64,000 bases of DNA from Owenia fusiformis (GCA_903813345.2 CAIIXF020000008.1:4845341-4909340); one strand, 5' to 3'. Positions 28,401 through 41,633 are shown, counted from the first letter of the stretch. Program-made: numbers and translations. Notes: a model not told the origin generated them from the letters alone.

Positions 28401-30599
28401 AAAGACATTATTGAAACCTTGATATGGTCATCCTTCTTCAAAGAACTTCATTTATGCTTAAAATACTTATACTTGTAAAATACCCTTGCAGCAAGGATGG
28501 ATATGGTTGCCTGATGGCAGATGAAATCAAAAAGACCCAATGAATGATTCGAACAATTTATAAATCCACTTATTTCATGTCCAGCAACAGCAACAAACAG
28601 TTACCATACACATTCTTAATTATGAAATATTAGTAGATTTTCATCATATTGCATTCAAGTTTATATCTCCAATATATAATTAATTAAGTATAGCTGTATC
28701 ACATATGACCAAAGGATGAAACCAATTAGTGTAGATGTCTGTACGTCTCATATAACGTGAAATCTAAGTCCCACGAGAAAAGACTGGTAGATCACGCAAG
28801 AATTGATACATTATCGTATCCGTGCTCATATTTATTTCATAAATCCTAGCTTCAATTATAGAGTGATATATTGGACACCTTGTGATTGGTTTTGTAGGTA
28901 TGCAAGGCATAAGGCACCACAGCACAAATTAAAATCAGAACTTTGAATGATCAACTTTGTGGACTCAGGTTCTCTTCAATGGTGTCAGATCTGTTTTTTT
29001 ATCGTGATTACCAATGAAGGAGATCTACATTATTAAGCCTGACCATATACGCCGATTTTGATTGAGAAAACATGAGAAAAAATCTTGAAATCTATCATTC
29101 CATCAGATTAAATAACCCTTGTACGTTTTGTAAATCATAAATTTTTTTTATGTTAATTGCAAACTGAACTAAAACTTAAACTAAGAGGATCGCCACGGTT
29201 GGTGACGTGTTAAAAAGTAATTTTTTAGACTTATCATGTGTCATGTTTTCATACGATGGTCAATAAAATAAAATTTATACATATCTAAAACGTTGGCAAG
29301 TTATTTTTGCTGATTGTCTTTTAATCAATGTTTTACCTTATGTGCTTTCGAATATTTACTTTCACTTCCTATCAAGAATCAGATCGAAATCTATGAGACT
29401 TGTATTTGAGCGATTATTAATTGTCGTGTTTTGCGCATTGATACGACATCTAAGCGTTCACAAGTGTGAGGAGCTTTCATTTATCAGTAGCTAAACCATG
29501 TAACAAAATCCACAGATTTCATTTTATGTCATTATCTACTCGCTATCTCAAACAGAAAACATGGAGCGCAAATAAAAACATGATTTTTACTATTTGATGA
29601 TAGCTTGATGACAAAAGTTCATGATGATAGGGTTTCAATTTGTTGGTTTTTATACGCGTTTACATCTATCCCAACAGCTTACGATGACGGTGTTGATATA
29701 TCGAAGCCATAGAAATGGATTTTTAAATGTTCGCATACAATTAAGGCTGTCCGGCATGCGTCTGAAACGACATTATTGGCCCTCGACATCAAATTGAAGA
29801 GCGAAGAGTGTGCGAGTGTTGTTGCAATCGTGAAAATGTCCATATTTTATTCATAATTGATGAGTGTAATATTTAATACAGATTTTATTTATAATTGATT
29901 GTGGAAATGGAAGTGATATTTGATTGAGAGAAACGATGTAGTCTTTAATGGATTAGAGGAAGTGAAAATCGAAAGTTTGTGGAAGTAAACTTCCAGAAGC
30001 GTTTGGAGAGTAACGCTAATTTGTTTTATAATTCTTGTTCAAATAATGTCGTTTTCAACGCACAGTGCATCGAGTGATTCTTTAGGAAGACGACGGGAAT
30101 GTTTTCTTAATTTATAAACACAAATATTACTTCCACACCCTACTCAAAACTGTTTTACAAGAGTTAAAATCTGAGTTTAATTAAAATACTAAAAATCTGT
30201 TAACCAGGAACTGAAATAACTCTGATACTGAAATAAACGTCAATTTGTCAAAAAGGAAAAACAGGAATGGTAGATTAATTTTCCCAGGAATCCACCCATT
30301 AATCACCCTTGTCATAGTTATCCCATACAAATGTAGGCGATTAACATCGATTTAATCTATTTGATTTTTCCAGCAGTTGTCCAAAATCTTCTAAATGATG
30401 ACCAATAACGAGTTGCTGATGCTGTGCCAGATAAAGATTAAAATATGTTATAAATCGACATCTGTTGAAACCTGATCTATTAGAGTTGAGATTTCCCCTA
30501 ATTAGCTGGGAGGAGTTAGCTCGTCTCCAGGGAGTAGAAACATCAACTGTTCCTGAAATATCATTTTCAGTAACGTTTCTAACTCCCGTTCTAACTAAT

Positions 30600-30745
30600 C
30601 ACTGCTAACAACATGCGCGCCAAACTGCCCTGTGACAAGCCAGTGTGACAACCCAACACCTCTGCTGAGAGGCTGGAGAGTTAAAAGGGGAGGGCCCAGA
30701 GACTTGGTATAAAACTACACAACTAAAACTGCCTTTTCATCAAAT
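30600..30745 (+). promoter_or_regulatory. Promoter-like segment with TATA box
   Basis: A GC-richer segment, unusual in this region, leads into GGTATAAAAC at about 30706-30715, with GGGGAGGGCCC just upstream. No coding frame follows within 1 kb. If it is used it would drive a non-coding or distant-exon transcript rightwards. The support is motif and composition only. Confidence 0.25.
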
Positions 30746-33700
30746 CTTATCTTCAGTGTTATTTTTTTAAATTTTGAAAAAGTGTTTATTTCAGTTAGTC
30801 GTACATGACATTGTTAACAGCAGTAATAATGTTGTTTTTTACATGATCATTAAATACAGATTTACATGTTAATCAAAAGGGAAGTTAACAAAAGGTGATT
30901 TTCAGAGGCAAAAGTGTAAGTCTTTTTGACATGTGGTTTCAAGTACTTCTACCGGAACTTCGTATTTTTTGGCAGGAATTCTTGAGTTATGATAAAAAAC
31001 AAATGATTTTCAGGATTACAATTGGCATCCATTTGAATATATCCAAGAACATATTAGCTTAATCCAAACCAGAGTCTATGCGTTTTATGTCACCCGCCAC
31101 AAGTGTTGACATAATGTTATAGTCTCTAACTTTTTTGTGGTTGGTGTTCGGCGGCCTTATTTGGTTTTTGTCAATTTTAAAACACAATATAAAATGTTTT
31201 CAAATTAAAGTCGACTTAATCACAAAAAGTTCACCTACTGAGGTCTGAAAAAGTATAGTTTTCAAGGGCAAAGGTCAACATTATTTAATTAGGTCACAAA
31301 CTCGTTATTTTAAGTTTCTCAAAGTTCGAGACTACAAATCATTATTTCTGATTGAAAGCGTGGCTTTCTAAATCTTCTACGCATATTAGCAATTGACTAT
31401 CTGTCATAAAGTTTACACAAGTTTTGAGATATCGGAGCTTAAAAACTGAAAAAGCAAACTTCTTTTCCAAGGTCAAATTTCAACTTGTTTCAAATCTCTT
31501 TAAGCACGATCTACAAGTTACCATAAGTTCATACATGACTTTGACTTGAGAGTGACCCTTGGCTGTTCTTAATTTTGTCAAAAACGTCTACGGGGCCTCT
31601 AGTCAAATAGGTTCAAACGTTATAATTAATAGGCAAGATAAATTAACAATAAATGAAGAACACTGTCTTTTGACCTTACAAGACCCCATTGGTAAAGTAG
31701 ATAAAGAGGAGGGGGATCCCAGGGTCTTCAATCAAGACTATACATATAATATGTTCTGGAGCTAAAAGCATAAAACCGTAAAAAGCTCGTAGTTCCAATT
31801 TAGTGGTTAAATGATGTTGAACTATAACATTACTTGTTAACGATGATGCCTGTGTATTATATAGATTTCTACTGCAGAAATTAACTTGTAAAAACATACG
31901 AACCCATCTGCAAAAGAGATAATATACTTTTGATTTAATCATAAAAATGATATTAACGACCTTAAGCGGATTGTGTGTATACATTAAAAATCTATTACTG
32001 TCATAACTGATGCTTATTGATATTTATGGATTTCTCCAGTGCGACTCTTTGAGATGATTTTGTTATAACATTTCGAGAACAGTTGTCATAAGCTAAATTA
32101 CCAGAAGATTCGTAAGGATGGGAGGGAGTTGGGGACGAGGGGATCAGGGCCGGTTCTTCAACTTGAACGACACACAAAATTACGTTACACCCTCAAAGTT
32201 TTTTTGGATAAAAATTTACGAAATTGTTCGACACGGGAATTTCTATTCTTATTTTTGACTACCTTCTAGTCAGCTATTTTTTAACTACTATTCTTTAAAA
32301 CAAACTCGAATTTTACTAACAATTCATTTGGACAATACCAGTTCAACATTGAAACATTCATAATGTTAGACATAGTATAATAATATAATTCAAATTGAAG
32401 AAATCCCCCAGAGCTAAGGCCACTCGCCATATTCATAATCTACTCTTGTAAATCCTCCATCTATTATGTTACATATTCATTTTTCGAGATATCATCAGAA
32501 GTCAGCTTCATAAGATCCCAAACCACACAATTCTATTGATTATAAACCACTCTCAAGAAACACCAGGATTTTGAAAAGCAAGCCAAAACATGCAAAACAT
32601 GACATCCTCTGAACGCACGGCTAAAGTGTCTACCCTTCCCTGATGAGGAAGAAACCCTTATAGGATCTTGGAATACGACATTACGAGAATGAAAACACTG
32701 TTACTCTGGTCCCTATTGTCTCACAGCTTTGTCACTTGATGGTATCAGCTTTTAAAGTGTATTAGCAGAAGACGTATATTATATCATACGATCATGCTAC
32801 GGTATTAACAATGAGTACAAGTATCTGGAGAGTTTCTATCATTATATCTCTGCCTTAACAAGACAGCTTTAAATCCCCGAGGATTTGTTAACATGATAAC
32901 TCTAACGCAAGGGGCGGGATTCTGTCATGATTTTCAATTATTGACCCCGGATCGGGAACCCCTCGGGGCCTTAAACTATTGGATATAATAGCTTTAAATA
33001 CCCCACAGACTTTCTTGATCGTAATTGACATCTCAGTAATCCCAATTTGAATGAGTCTTTACATTAATTTACGGGAAATAATTGAATTTTCTGGGTATGT
33101 ATTTTTTCGTCAATAATTGATAGTGATTTGGAGTCTTACACCGTTTTTCGCGTGCTATACTTATTCAATATATTGACTTTTGTGAAATTATCGAATGTAT
33201 AATAACAATAATTGTAAGAAGTATAATGAGCCCAGACACCGAGACCATAACAATGATCCCGGTCTGTCGTCTGCAAATGCACACCTACGGTAGATGGCGC
33301 CTTTACACAGGAACTGGCAAAAAACGACTAATTAATAATAGACAATAATGTACATGTATATGAAGCTTTTCCTTAACAACACTACTCAATTTGTATTTTT
33401 GATGGGGATTCTTTTCTAGCAGAACTTCAAGTATTTTATTGTATGCTTAGTACAGAAAGGCCATCGTGTAAATGAAAGAATTAGCCTATAATCTTGAAGA
33501 ACATTGAATAAAATATTTTATCGAACCACTCTGTCCATTATAGGGCGACCCCCTAAATAAAAACATAATGGAATCAGATGCCAAAGATAATTTCAATAAT
33601 AACTTCGACTATTTAGCATTTTTGTCTACAACATTTATGTGGCTTGTCATTGTTACAGCGTGAGATGGGGGAGATGAGGGTCATTTTCATATGGAACATG

Positions 33701-34958
33701 ATTTACCGCAAGAAATCTTATATCTATTTGCCAATATCATCAGATTATTTCATTTACCATCTGTGCCGCTTCAGTTCCTGAGTTCACTACACGCAATGGT
33801 TTAATTATATTATCTATATAAAGGAAATATATTATCTTAATGAAATAAATATCATATCTGAATAAAAAACATTAGTTGTAATATACACACTTGAAATGTC
33901 ACTGTCAGCGCTCCAGATAATTTGGCAAATAAGACATTTCATTTTATAAACAGGATTTAAAAAAGTACATACTAGACCCAATATCTATATAACATAAAAA
34001 TAAATTGAGCCTAAACCTAGTATTCAATTTTGGAAAATACATTAATTTGTCTAATATTAGGTCAAAATAATAGAGCCCCTTTCCACTTTTGTATAATGAT
34101 TAAAATTGGTTAACGCATAATATATAGTAGCATGGACAAAGTTGACGATAAAATGGGCATAACATCCCATTCAACAATCAAGAGTCTTTTGCAAAACTAA
34201 ACCTCCAACACCAACTATAGCCTCCAAATGAGACTTACCAGTAATTAAATGTATGACAACTATGTCGTTTTTTACTGCGATACCCGTGTACTTATCACTT
34301 CCCGGGGTGAATATCCATTACATACCAGTAGGATACCAATTTTATCCTAGATTCGCTATCATAAATTCAATAACTAACCTTTAGTATCACAGCGAGCGAC
34401 GGCGGCTACAATTTATTTATTGGACGCGTCACATATTACAGCCCAATGTTCTGCTGTATTTGTCGCGGTGTGCGCAGTTGCATCAACTGTGCACGCAGTC
34501 ATGGTGTACTCACGATCTACTGTTATCGTTATTGTAAGTGTTGTTCAATCTCCATATGCACATCGGGGATATGACAATTTATATGACACTAATATAAAGA
34601 CAAGACAACAGGACACTAAGACTACTGTCTGCGTTGGTCCATCTTTAAATGGATATCGTCCCATGTACTCGCACGATTCAAGCTCAGTCATTCGAGCTAG
34701 TATAGCAAACATGTCACTTATTATTTAACCTATTTTTGGTCCATATTTTGAAGTAGATAATATAAGACTATATACACACTGGTTTCACTCATTGGGCAAT
34801 AGGTGGCACGGCTGGAGCCCCTTGTTGGCCCATGTATTCCTTTGGGGGCCCACTGCTTCATTTACTACTGAACATCATGTATCTTACCGATTGAATATTC
34901 TAGACCCGTGCAGAATTCCAAAATTCTGCAGTGTATTCTTTCAGTCAGTTGATTATCT

Positions 34959-35690
34959 TGATCAATTGTTCGAGACCAATAATACACAATTCTAAACCAA
35001 TGCACTCTCTGAGACAATACTATTGCATTATTCGTGATGAATGCGCTGTTCGAGACCAATGTAATATTGGAGACAAAAGTAAAATACCAATCAGATACCA
35101 ATGACCTATTCTATACCAATGTACTATTCGAAACAAATGCACTTGTTGAGACCAATGTACTAGCTGAGACCAATGTACTATTCTATACCACTGCACTATT
35201 CGAAATAAATGCAGTACTTGAGACCAATGTACTATTCGATACCAATGCACTATTCTATTGCACTATTCGAAACAAATGTAGTACTTGAGACCAATTCACT
35301 ATTCAATACCAATGCACTATTTGAGACCGGAATGCACTATATGAGACCAATGTACTATTCTATACCAATGCACTATTCGAAATAAATGCAGTACTTGAAA
35401 CCAATGTATTATTCGATGCCAATTCACTATTTGAGACCGGAATGCACTAGTTGAGACCAATGTTCTATTCTATACCAATGCACTATTCGAAACAAATACA
35501 CTTGTTGAGTCCAATGTACTATTCTATACCAATGCACTATTCGAAATAAATGCAGTACTTGAAACCAATGTATTATTCGATGCCAATTCACTATTTGAGA
35601 CCGGAATGCACTAGTTGAGACCAATGTACTATTCTATACTAATGCACTGTTCGATGCCAATGTTTTATTGAAGACGAATGCATAAGTTGA
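34959..35690. repeat. 18-bp tandem repeat array with variant 20-bp units
   Basis: The unit is close to ACCAATGTACTATTCGAG, repeated with substitutions for about 730 bases. Because 18 is divisible by three, long frames of a six-residue repeat open on both strands; these are not genes. A variant unit with two extra G bases (ACCGGAATGCACTA) recurs at about 35326, 35436 and 35600. The spacings of 110 and 164 correspond to six and nine units plus two bases, so a loose higher-order structure exists. Confidence 0.85.
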
Positions 35691-35699
35691 GAACATGTA

Positions 35700-38370
35700 C
35701 CTGTACATTGTACTCTATTTTAAAAATACCAGTATAAAGGACCAGTATGTATAAATTATAGAACAATAATCCTGACGAATATTTGGTGTATATTCAAAAG
35801 ATTCGATATTAAGACCAACATTTAAAGGATTTAAAGAAAATCTAGTAACTTATTGTAATATTGATAAGCAAATAGGCAGAGGAGATAGGTGGGAAATTAT
35901 GGGAACTAGATTAAACTAGTGTGGACAGATGTCACGAAAAGATGGAAAATCTAAATGTGTGACTATTATAATATTATGCACATTGTATATGTAAATGTAA
36001 TAGCTTTCAAATGTTTTTCTAATGAATAAAAAAAGAATAAAAATGTATTTTAAAAATACAAATGATTAGAAAACCTGTTCCGTCAATATTTTGGTTTTCT
36101 GCAAAGGAACTGTTCGATTTTATAATACTGGTTTTATTAAGGACAAACCGATGATTTTATGGCATTATTAGGGATAAAAATATTTTTCGAAAACATGGCA
36201 TTAAAATCAAATGTTTCAAAAGTGAATCACTTCAAACGCAGATGACACGCACATTAATTCAATGATGTTTTTCAGTTCTGATCTTGGTGGGTCATTACTT
36301 ACACATCTTGCACTTCTATTGTGTCAATAATAATATGATGAGTGTATCCTTACTTATTTTTTGGAAATGGATTAATCGAGCTACGCTGGTATTGGCAAAG
36401 ACAGGTATATTTTGTGGATTCCTATGTAATTTCCAAAAAATGATCTGGTTAATCCTTTCATTATAAACAATTTCGACACATATTGTAGCTCAATTCACCT
36501 CTGAAACGTATTTATTACATGACATAACACCATTTATGTCAATTTGAAAACATAAAGCAGTTCAAGTGCCTGGATACCTTGAGATGGTACAACAGGGTAT
36601 CACATTACTTTATGACTAAGCATATTTGGAAACATGAATTTTTGGCCCATCAAATTTTTAAAAAATGCTATCATTTTTTAGATAAAATGCCTAGTTACGA
36701 AAACGAGGCCTAAATGACCTAAATCTCACGCCAGGAATAACAAGGCATTAACATGCAAAATGGCAACTGCCATTTGTTACAACGCTGAACGCCGACCACC
36801 AGACGCAAACCGCCGTCACCTTACGTTGGAGACCAGTTTTGGTGGTGGCAAAAATGGGGTCATTTTGAGCTCATCTTAGGTCCCCATGTTTGACAGCGAA
36901 TCTATTTTTAATATAAGTGTACAATCAATTATTTAATGAAATTAAGGTCAAGGTCAGAATCTGATACATACAATGGTTAGAAAACGTTAGTTTTAGAAAA
37001 TATTCATCCTATTATCAACTACTTTCCCTTCACTTTGAGATCAAAATGTTTTCAAAAATGAAATCTACGAGACTCGTCGTCCATTCCGTTAAATTCTCTA
37101 ATCATAGAGGAAAAAAACTTCATGATACAAGGCCTGTTCTAAAATTTCTGAAACTAAATTCTTGGCTTTATTTAGCTGGTTACATCACATTAATTACAAT
37201 CAAGTAGACCTTTATCACAGTATGCAGGAAGGGGTGCTTTAAATAATAAATATCATCGGTTAAACACATCAGTGATTTGAAGACTGAAAATAAACGATTA
37301 CAATATGGTATATTTCAAGTGCTATAAACAACAATCATAACTTCTATGATTTCTGCTGGCAAAATTGCAAATAGTGCTGTAGTAAGAATATAGAGGCCGC
37401 TTTAAAATACATGAAAATACTATGTTCCCCTGATGGTGCGCAACGCATTGGCGCCGATTTGGTCTACAACGCCTATAGACTAAGATACATGCTACGCTCT
37501 TTGTAAATAAATGAATATTTGTCAATTTACATCGCATTCGCCTATTATATTTCAATCTATGTGGTCTAAAATTCTAATGAAATGAGCTTTTTCGAAGACA
37601 ATTGACATGAACATTGAACAACAATTTTGCAATCAACAACACTTCCGTTTCTAGGAATTAATACATAATATTCCCTGATTTTTTCCCCAAAAAATCTTGA
37701 AATATATGCTATTCATCCGACTGATTAACATTTTCTTGATACTTCACTTTTCAGATTATTATCTGCATACTTTGAGACTTATAATTAGGAAAATATACTG
37801 TATATAATTGGTAACTTTGCCCAATCATTTAATTTGCCTATTGCCTAATTTTTGCCAGGTTCGGAAAAATTAAATGCCGGAAGTACTATCTTCATAATGT
37901 TATCCAAGGGGAAGTTTCTTTTCATTAGGAAAAGAATAAAATTTGATCATTCGGAAAATTAAGCACTCGGATTAAATATCACTTACACAGTTGTAATAAA
38001 ATACCGAATATTTCATACAAATGATGGGCAACAGGGTATCAGACCTTAAATGCATCTCTCAACCTTTAGGGTATGGTTCAAATGATCGACCATTTAAATT
38101 TTGTTTACATATTTTTTACTTTTCCTATTTAAACACCAAGAATAAGGTTAGATAAAGGATACTAATGCTGCTCAAGTCATTCAACTGAAGTGACATCTTT
38201 TTAAGACTACATACATCAAACAAGCAAGAACTAGCAGAAAAGTTCCAATTACAATTTATACAAAGTTCTTCTTTATTAGATAAAAATATTTATTATTGCA
38301 CAGTATTTAAAAGATATATGGCTTCCTGACGGCAGTACAATCTCAACTAAAGCAGTAAATTACATGCACA
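35700..38370. other. Non-coding, AT-rich intergenic
   Basis: No exon or RNA gene can be supported. A GC-richer patch at about 36775-36850 is of unknown nature. Short open frames at 36284-36466 and 37322-37555 show no coding character or splice context. Confidence 0.5.
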
Positions 38371-38379
38371 ATTATTTCA

Positions 38380-38463
38380 CTGCTTACTGTCTGGACCTTT
38401 AATGTGTTCTAAACGCAATGGCTGCTTACTGTCTGGACCTTTAATGTGTTCTAAACGCAATGG
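38380..38463. repeat. Perfect 42-bp tandem duplication
   Basis: Copies at 38380-38421 and 38422-38463 are identical, beginning CTGCTTACTGTCTGGACC. Identity indicates a recent duplication, or an assembly artefact. Confidence 0.9.
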
Positions 38464-38710
38464 CCACATGGAGTATAATGCAACAAAATCATTGCTTATG
38501 GTGAATACTTGAACACTTTGACAATGGAGAATATTTCTCTTTCAAAACAAAGGACAACATTATTAACAAAAATATCAAAACCTAATAGAGTATCAAAATC
38601 CTTTGGGTCCTAGTAATACACCCCCTTAATAAGTATGGCAACCATGAGTCTCTCTCTGGATCACATGTTAAAGCATGTTTATATTTGGCAATTTAAAAAC
38701 CCATCAAATT

Positions 38711-38773
38711 TGTACATGTTAACTATAGAAGTGTACATGTTAACTATAGAAGTGTACATGTTAACTATAGAAG
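38711..38773. repeat. 21-bp unit, three perfect tandem copies
   Basis: The unit begins TGTACATGTTAACTATAGAA and is repeated three times without change, at 38711, 38732 and 38753. It creates a seven-residue repeat in an open frame that is otherwise meaningless. Each unit contains the palindrome GTTAAC. Confidence 0.9.
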
Positions 38774-38940
38774 TGCTCACATTGGTGAGCTGTTCACAAC
38801 AGAAGTGCTTACTGGAATAAGTCATTTATGAAGACAATGTTTACACTTCATGCACACATAACATAAGAACAAAAGGCTTTCTTCTAAAATCATTATAGGC
38901 AACTAATGAAAACATTTGAACGTTCTTATAAACATATGTT

Positions 38941-39040
38941 TAGTCTTGCAACAAGTCTTTGAAACCCTGTCCCAATTTCCCAATCTCCTTGTGCAAGTCA
39001 GGTGCGTTGACGGGTGTCACAAGGGCTTGTTGCAAGACTA
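38941..39040. mobile_element. 100-bp MITE-like hairpin
   Basis: The ends are inverted repeats: TAGTCTTGCAACAAG at 38941-38955 and its complement CTTGTTGCAAGACTA at 39026-39040. Partial pairing continues inward (CCTTG and GACACCC blocks on the right match TCTTTG and AACCCTG on the left). There is no coding capacity. It is likely a miniature inverted-repeat element. Confidence 0.65.
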
Positions 39041-39550
39041 GTCAATATGTTCAGCATTGGCTCTTTTTAAATACATTTTTATTACAACATAATATAAAAG
39101 ATGTTATATTAGCAACTGGTGTGTAAAAGTATAGTAGCATGGCCATTTTCTTTTAAATAGCTTAACACCACGGTTCCATCATGTACTTGGAAGATTTTAT
39201 CTCATTTCCATATCTGCTTAGATCATACTCGTATATTATATTATACAGATATTTCAATATTTATACAATTTTAATATTTATACTTAAATTATATATATAT
39301 CTGGTGAAGAATATGTACACTTTTCAAATGGTATCTTCCATTTGCATTACACTATAGGATAACTATTCACACTATGTACATATATTCAAGTATATCTTCA
39401 AAGAGTTCAGTTCATGTGGCTTAACCTTATATGCATATCATATGTTAAAAACTATAACTGTTCATGATCTACTCTGGAATGCTCTTTAAAGCAGTTCAAT
39501 AATATTTTGTAAAAAATAAATGCACACTCAAGAAGGAATCCTAATTTCTA

Positions 39551-39658
39551 TACAGTAAAACCTGTCTTAGTAAACACCCATCTCTAGGGAACACCTGTAC
39601 CTACAGTGAACACTTTTTGTGGCTCCATAGGTGTTCACTATATGCAGGTTTTACTGTA
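39551..39658. mobile_element. Pogo/Tigger-like MITE
   Basis: A 108-bp element is bounded by perfect 14-bp inverted repeats, TACAGTAAAACCTG and CAGGTTTTACTGTA, next to TA as expected for Tc1/mariner/pogo insertions. The CAGTAAAACCT end resembles pogo-class terminal repeats. Inside, GAACAC and GTGTTCAC motifs pair again. A diverged relative begins near 58433 in the Dispatched-like gene. Confidence 0.7.
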
Positions 39659-40243
39659 TTTCTATATGTACAGTATATCAAAATGAGACTAAAATTTATG
39701 TTCAGTTCAACTTTTGGTACATGTAGTTGGTATGGAAAAACTAAGAAGACCATCATTTGAAGTCATGTCAGGAAACTTAAAATCTACTGGGCGTGCCAAA
39801 TTTTCTAATCTATATCTGGCCTAAGATTATGCATTGTTCTACTATATTTTAAACATTCAAAAAATTCAAGTTTGCCTTTTTGGAAATTTCACCTTTTTTA
39901 TGTTTCACCATATCACCACCACTTCATCAATTTAACAGGATCCCACTTTTCTACCTAAAGGAACATCAACCATAAGGAAGATTGTCTCCTGCAGAGACAG
40001 AGATGTACCATGAACTCAGGTTGCATTGTCATCATCAACAGGCGTTTCATTAGCAACAGACTTTAGGGCTTCAGATTGCAGAAACCAATATATGGCACAA
40101 TAGAAAATATAAAGTTTCAAATGATACCATTTGTGAATAGAGATACCTTGTGTATTTGAAAGCTCAGTTCAACAAAATATGGTACAACCATAAGATCTTA
40201 TAGGTCAATATGACCTTTCTAGAGTTCAGAGCTAATATGTATG

Positions 40244-41205
40244 TACACGGTGGGCCAAAAATTATTTTTTGTCCACATTATTTAGTTTGATATAACTCTT
40301 TTGATTTTTGAAAATGTACGGATTTCCATTACATTCTGCCAGAATATACAGAAATCAATTTGAAAAATGTTCCTAAAGTGTGATTAATAAATCTCTAGGG
40401 GTTTTAAAAATATGATGGTAAACAGGCTAAAGGGGTATATATGAAAAATTACAGATTTCAGACTGAAATTCAAAGTGACAATTTTACAATGATAATACTC
40501 ATGTCCAAAATAACTTTCCAGATTGACATTTTAAACATTTAGCTAGAGAAACATGTAATGTATGATGTATACACTAACTTAATTTATATTTCTGATAGAA
40601 ATGAAAGCATTTTGGAATGTATTGAGCCTGATAAGGAAGATAAGATGTACTTGTTCAACATCAAGAGAAACGGAATTAGTGAAAGGCAGGAAGAAAAATT
40701 ATGTTCTCTTATTGGCTTGTAATTTATGTTTAGTATTAATGTGGGTCTTAAAGGACACTGAAGAAACAGGTTCTTTAATGTTTGGGCCCCATACTGATCT
40801 TTTTCCCACAAATAAGACAGATTTTCCCAAATCATCGTTTTCTCTTGATGCTGAATCAGTTTTCCTTCATCTTACTTATTTGTCTTATGATGCTTCTAAA
40901 ACTCAATTTTTGTCCGACACACTGAATTATATTTCAATCTGGTAGTTTAATTTGAGGAATGACTAATATCAGTGTAAACTTGTTGTCTCCAATAACATTC
41001 TTAGATCTGTAATTTCTCAAATAGACCCATTGTGTCCCCTTTACCTTGACTATTCAAAAAAAACCTAGGGGTTTATTTATTCCACTTTAGGGACAATCGT
41101 AACCTTGGCTTCTGTACATCCTCCCCAAATCTTATTGAAATCCATGAATTTTCAAAAACGTTATATGGAAATAAAAAATGTAGATGCGTTTTGGCCCACC
41201 CTGTA
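40244..41205. mobile_element. Mariner-like non-autonomous element
   Basis: The ends are TACACGGTGGGCCAAAA on the left and TTTTGGCCCACCCTGTA on the right, inverted repeats of about 17 bp with one mismatch, each ending in TA. The length is about 960 bp. The internal 114-codon frame (40601-40945, plus) has no transposase features I recognise, such as a DDE/D catalytic signature, so it is probably a decayed internal-deletion copy. It sits just past the likely polyadenylation signal of the GPR137-like gene. Confidence 0.7.
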
Positions 41206-41260
41206 CATGTACCAAAAATTGTACTTTTGTTCAATATCTTTTCCTGCTTACTAATTCTGC

Positions 41261-41266
41261 TTTATT
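41261..41266 (-). terminator. Candidate polyadenylation signal of GPR137-like gene
   Basis: The minus strand reads AATAAA about 178 bases after the TGA stop at 41444. If it is used, the 3' UTR is short and the transposon at 40244-41205 lies just outside the transcript. Confidence 0.5.
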
Positions 41267-41443
41267 GACCTTTGTGGCAATTTAATTTCCTTTCATTTTG
41301 GCTTCCCACTTCCTTCATGTTCTCTTCATCGAGGGAGTACACATATTATACAATATCATGAGGGAAATCTGAATGGCACCAGCAAAGGCTTAGTATAAAG
41401 GCTCCTATAAAGAGACATCTATGGTACAGGATATTATTTGGTT

Positions 41444-41633
41444 TCACGTGCCATCATAATAATTCTGCTGATACCCGTTTATGTGGTTGTAGGTCTGTGA
41501 GTTATTGCTGTGGGCTGTGAATAGCAGAGGTGGCGTAGTCCCAGGGATTCCATACTGGTGAGTTCCAAAGCTACGTGGCATACTCCCACTTCCACTGTTG
41601 TTGATGCCATATTCGGATGAATGCCCTATTAGG
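41444..41633 (-). CDS. GPR137: GPR137-like exon 7 (C-terminal tail)
   Basis: The acceptor TTGTTCCAG completes a Ser codon. Then come 62 open codons, rich in Ser, Asn, Gly and Tyr, ending [10 protein letters not shown] and TGA. The tail is divergent in the family, so support comes from phase, the acceptor and a clean open frame rather than motifs. Confidence 0.8.

Larger units (their letters stand above)
22900..34950. other. Gene-poor region upstream of Six3/6
   Basis: I find no exon or RNA gene I can defend. Frames are short (about 106 codons at most, at 27253-27573, minus strand) and without splice support. Points of note are a small two-strand open patch at 25331-25468, GC-rich patches at about 26970-27045 and 32860-32970, a G homopolymer near 28370-28381 and a TATA-bearing promoter-like stretch near 30600-30740. 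Some patches may be conserved non-coding elements of the homeobox gene. Confidence 0.55.

Noticed and set aside
34420-34728. 102-codon plus-strand frame with an Ala/Val-rich start
   Set aside because: It lacks a proper ATG start, shows no signal-peptide cleavage pattern or family match, and lies next to a satellite.
34959-35690. CRISPR-like spaced repeat
   Set aside because: Units are contiguous with no unique spacers, and the genome is clearly animal; it is an ordinary satellite.
40601-40945. 114-codon frame inside the mariner-ended element as a transposase
   Set aside because: It is too short, shows no helix-turn-helix or DDE/D signature that I can see, and is best seen as chance or decayed sequence.
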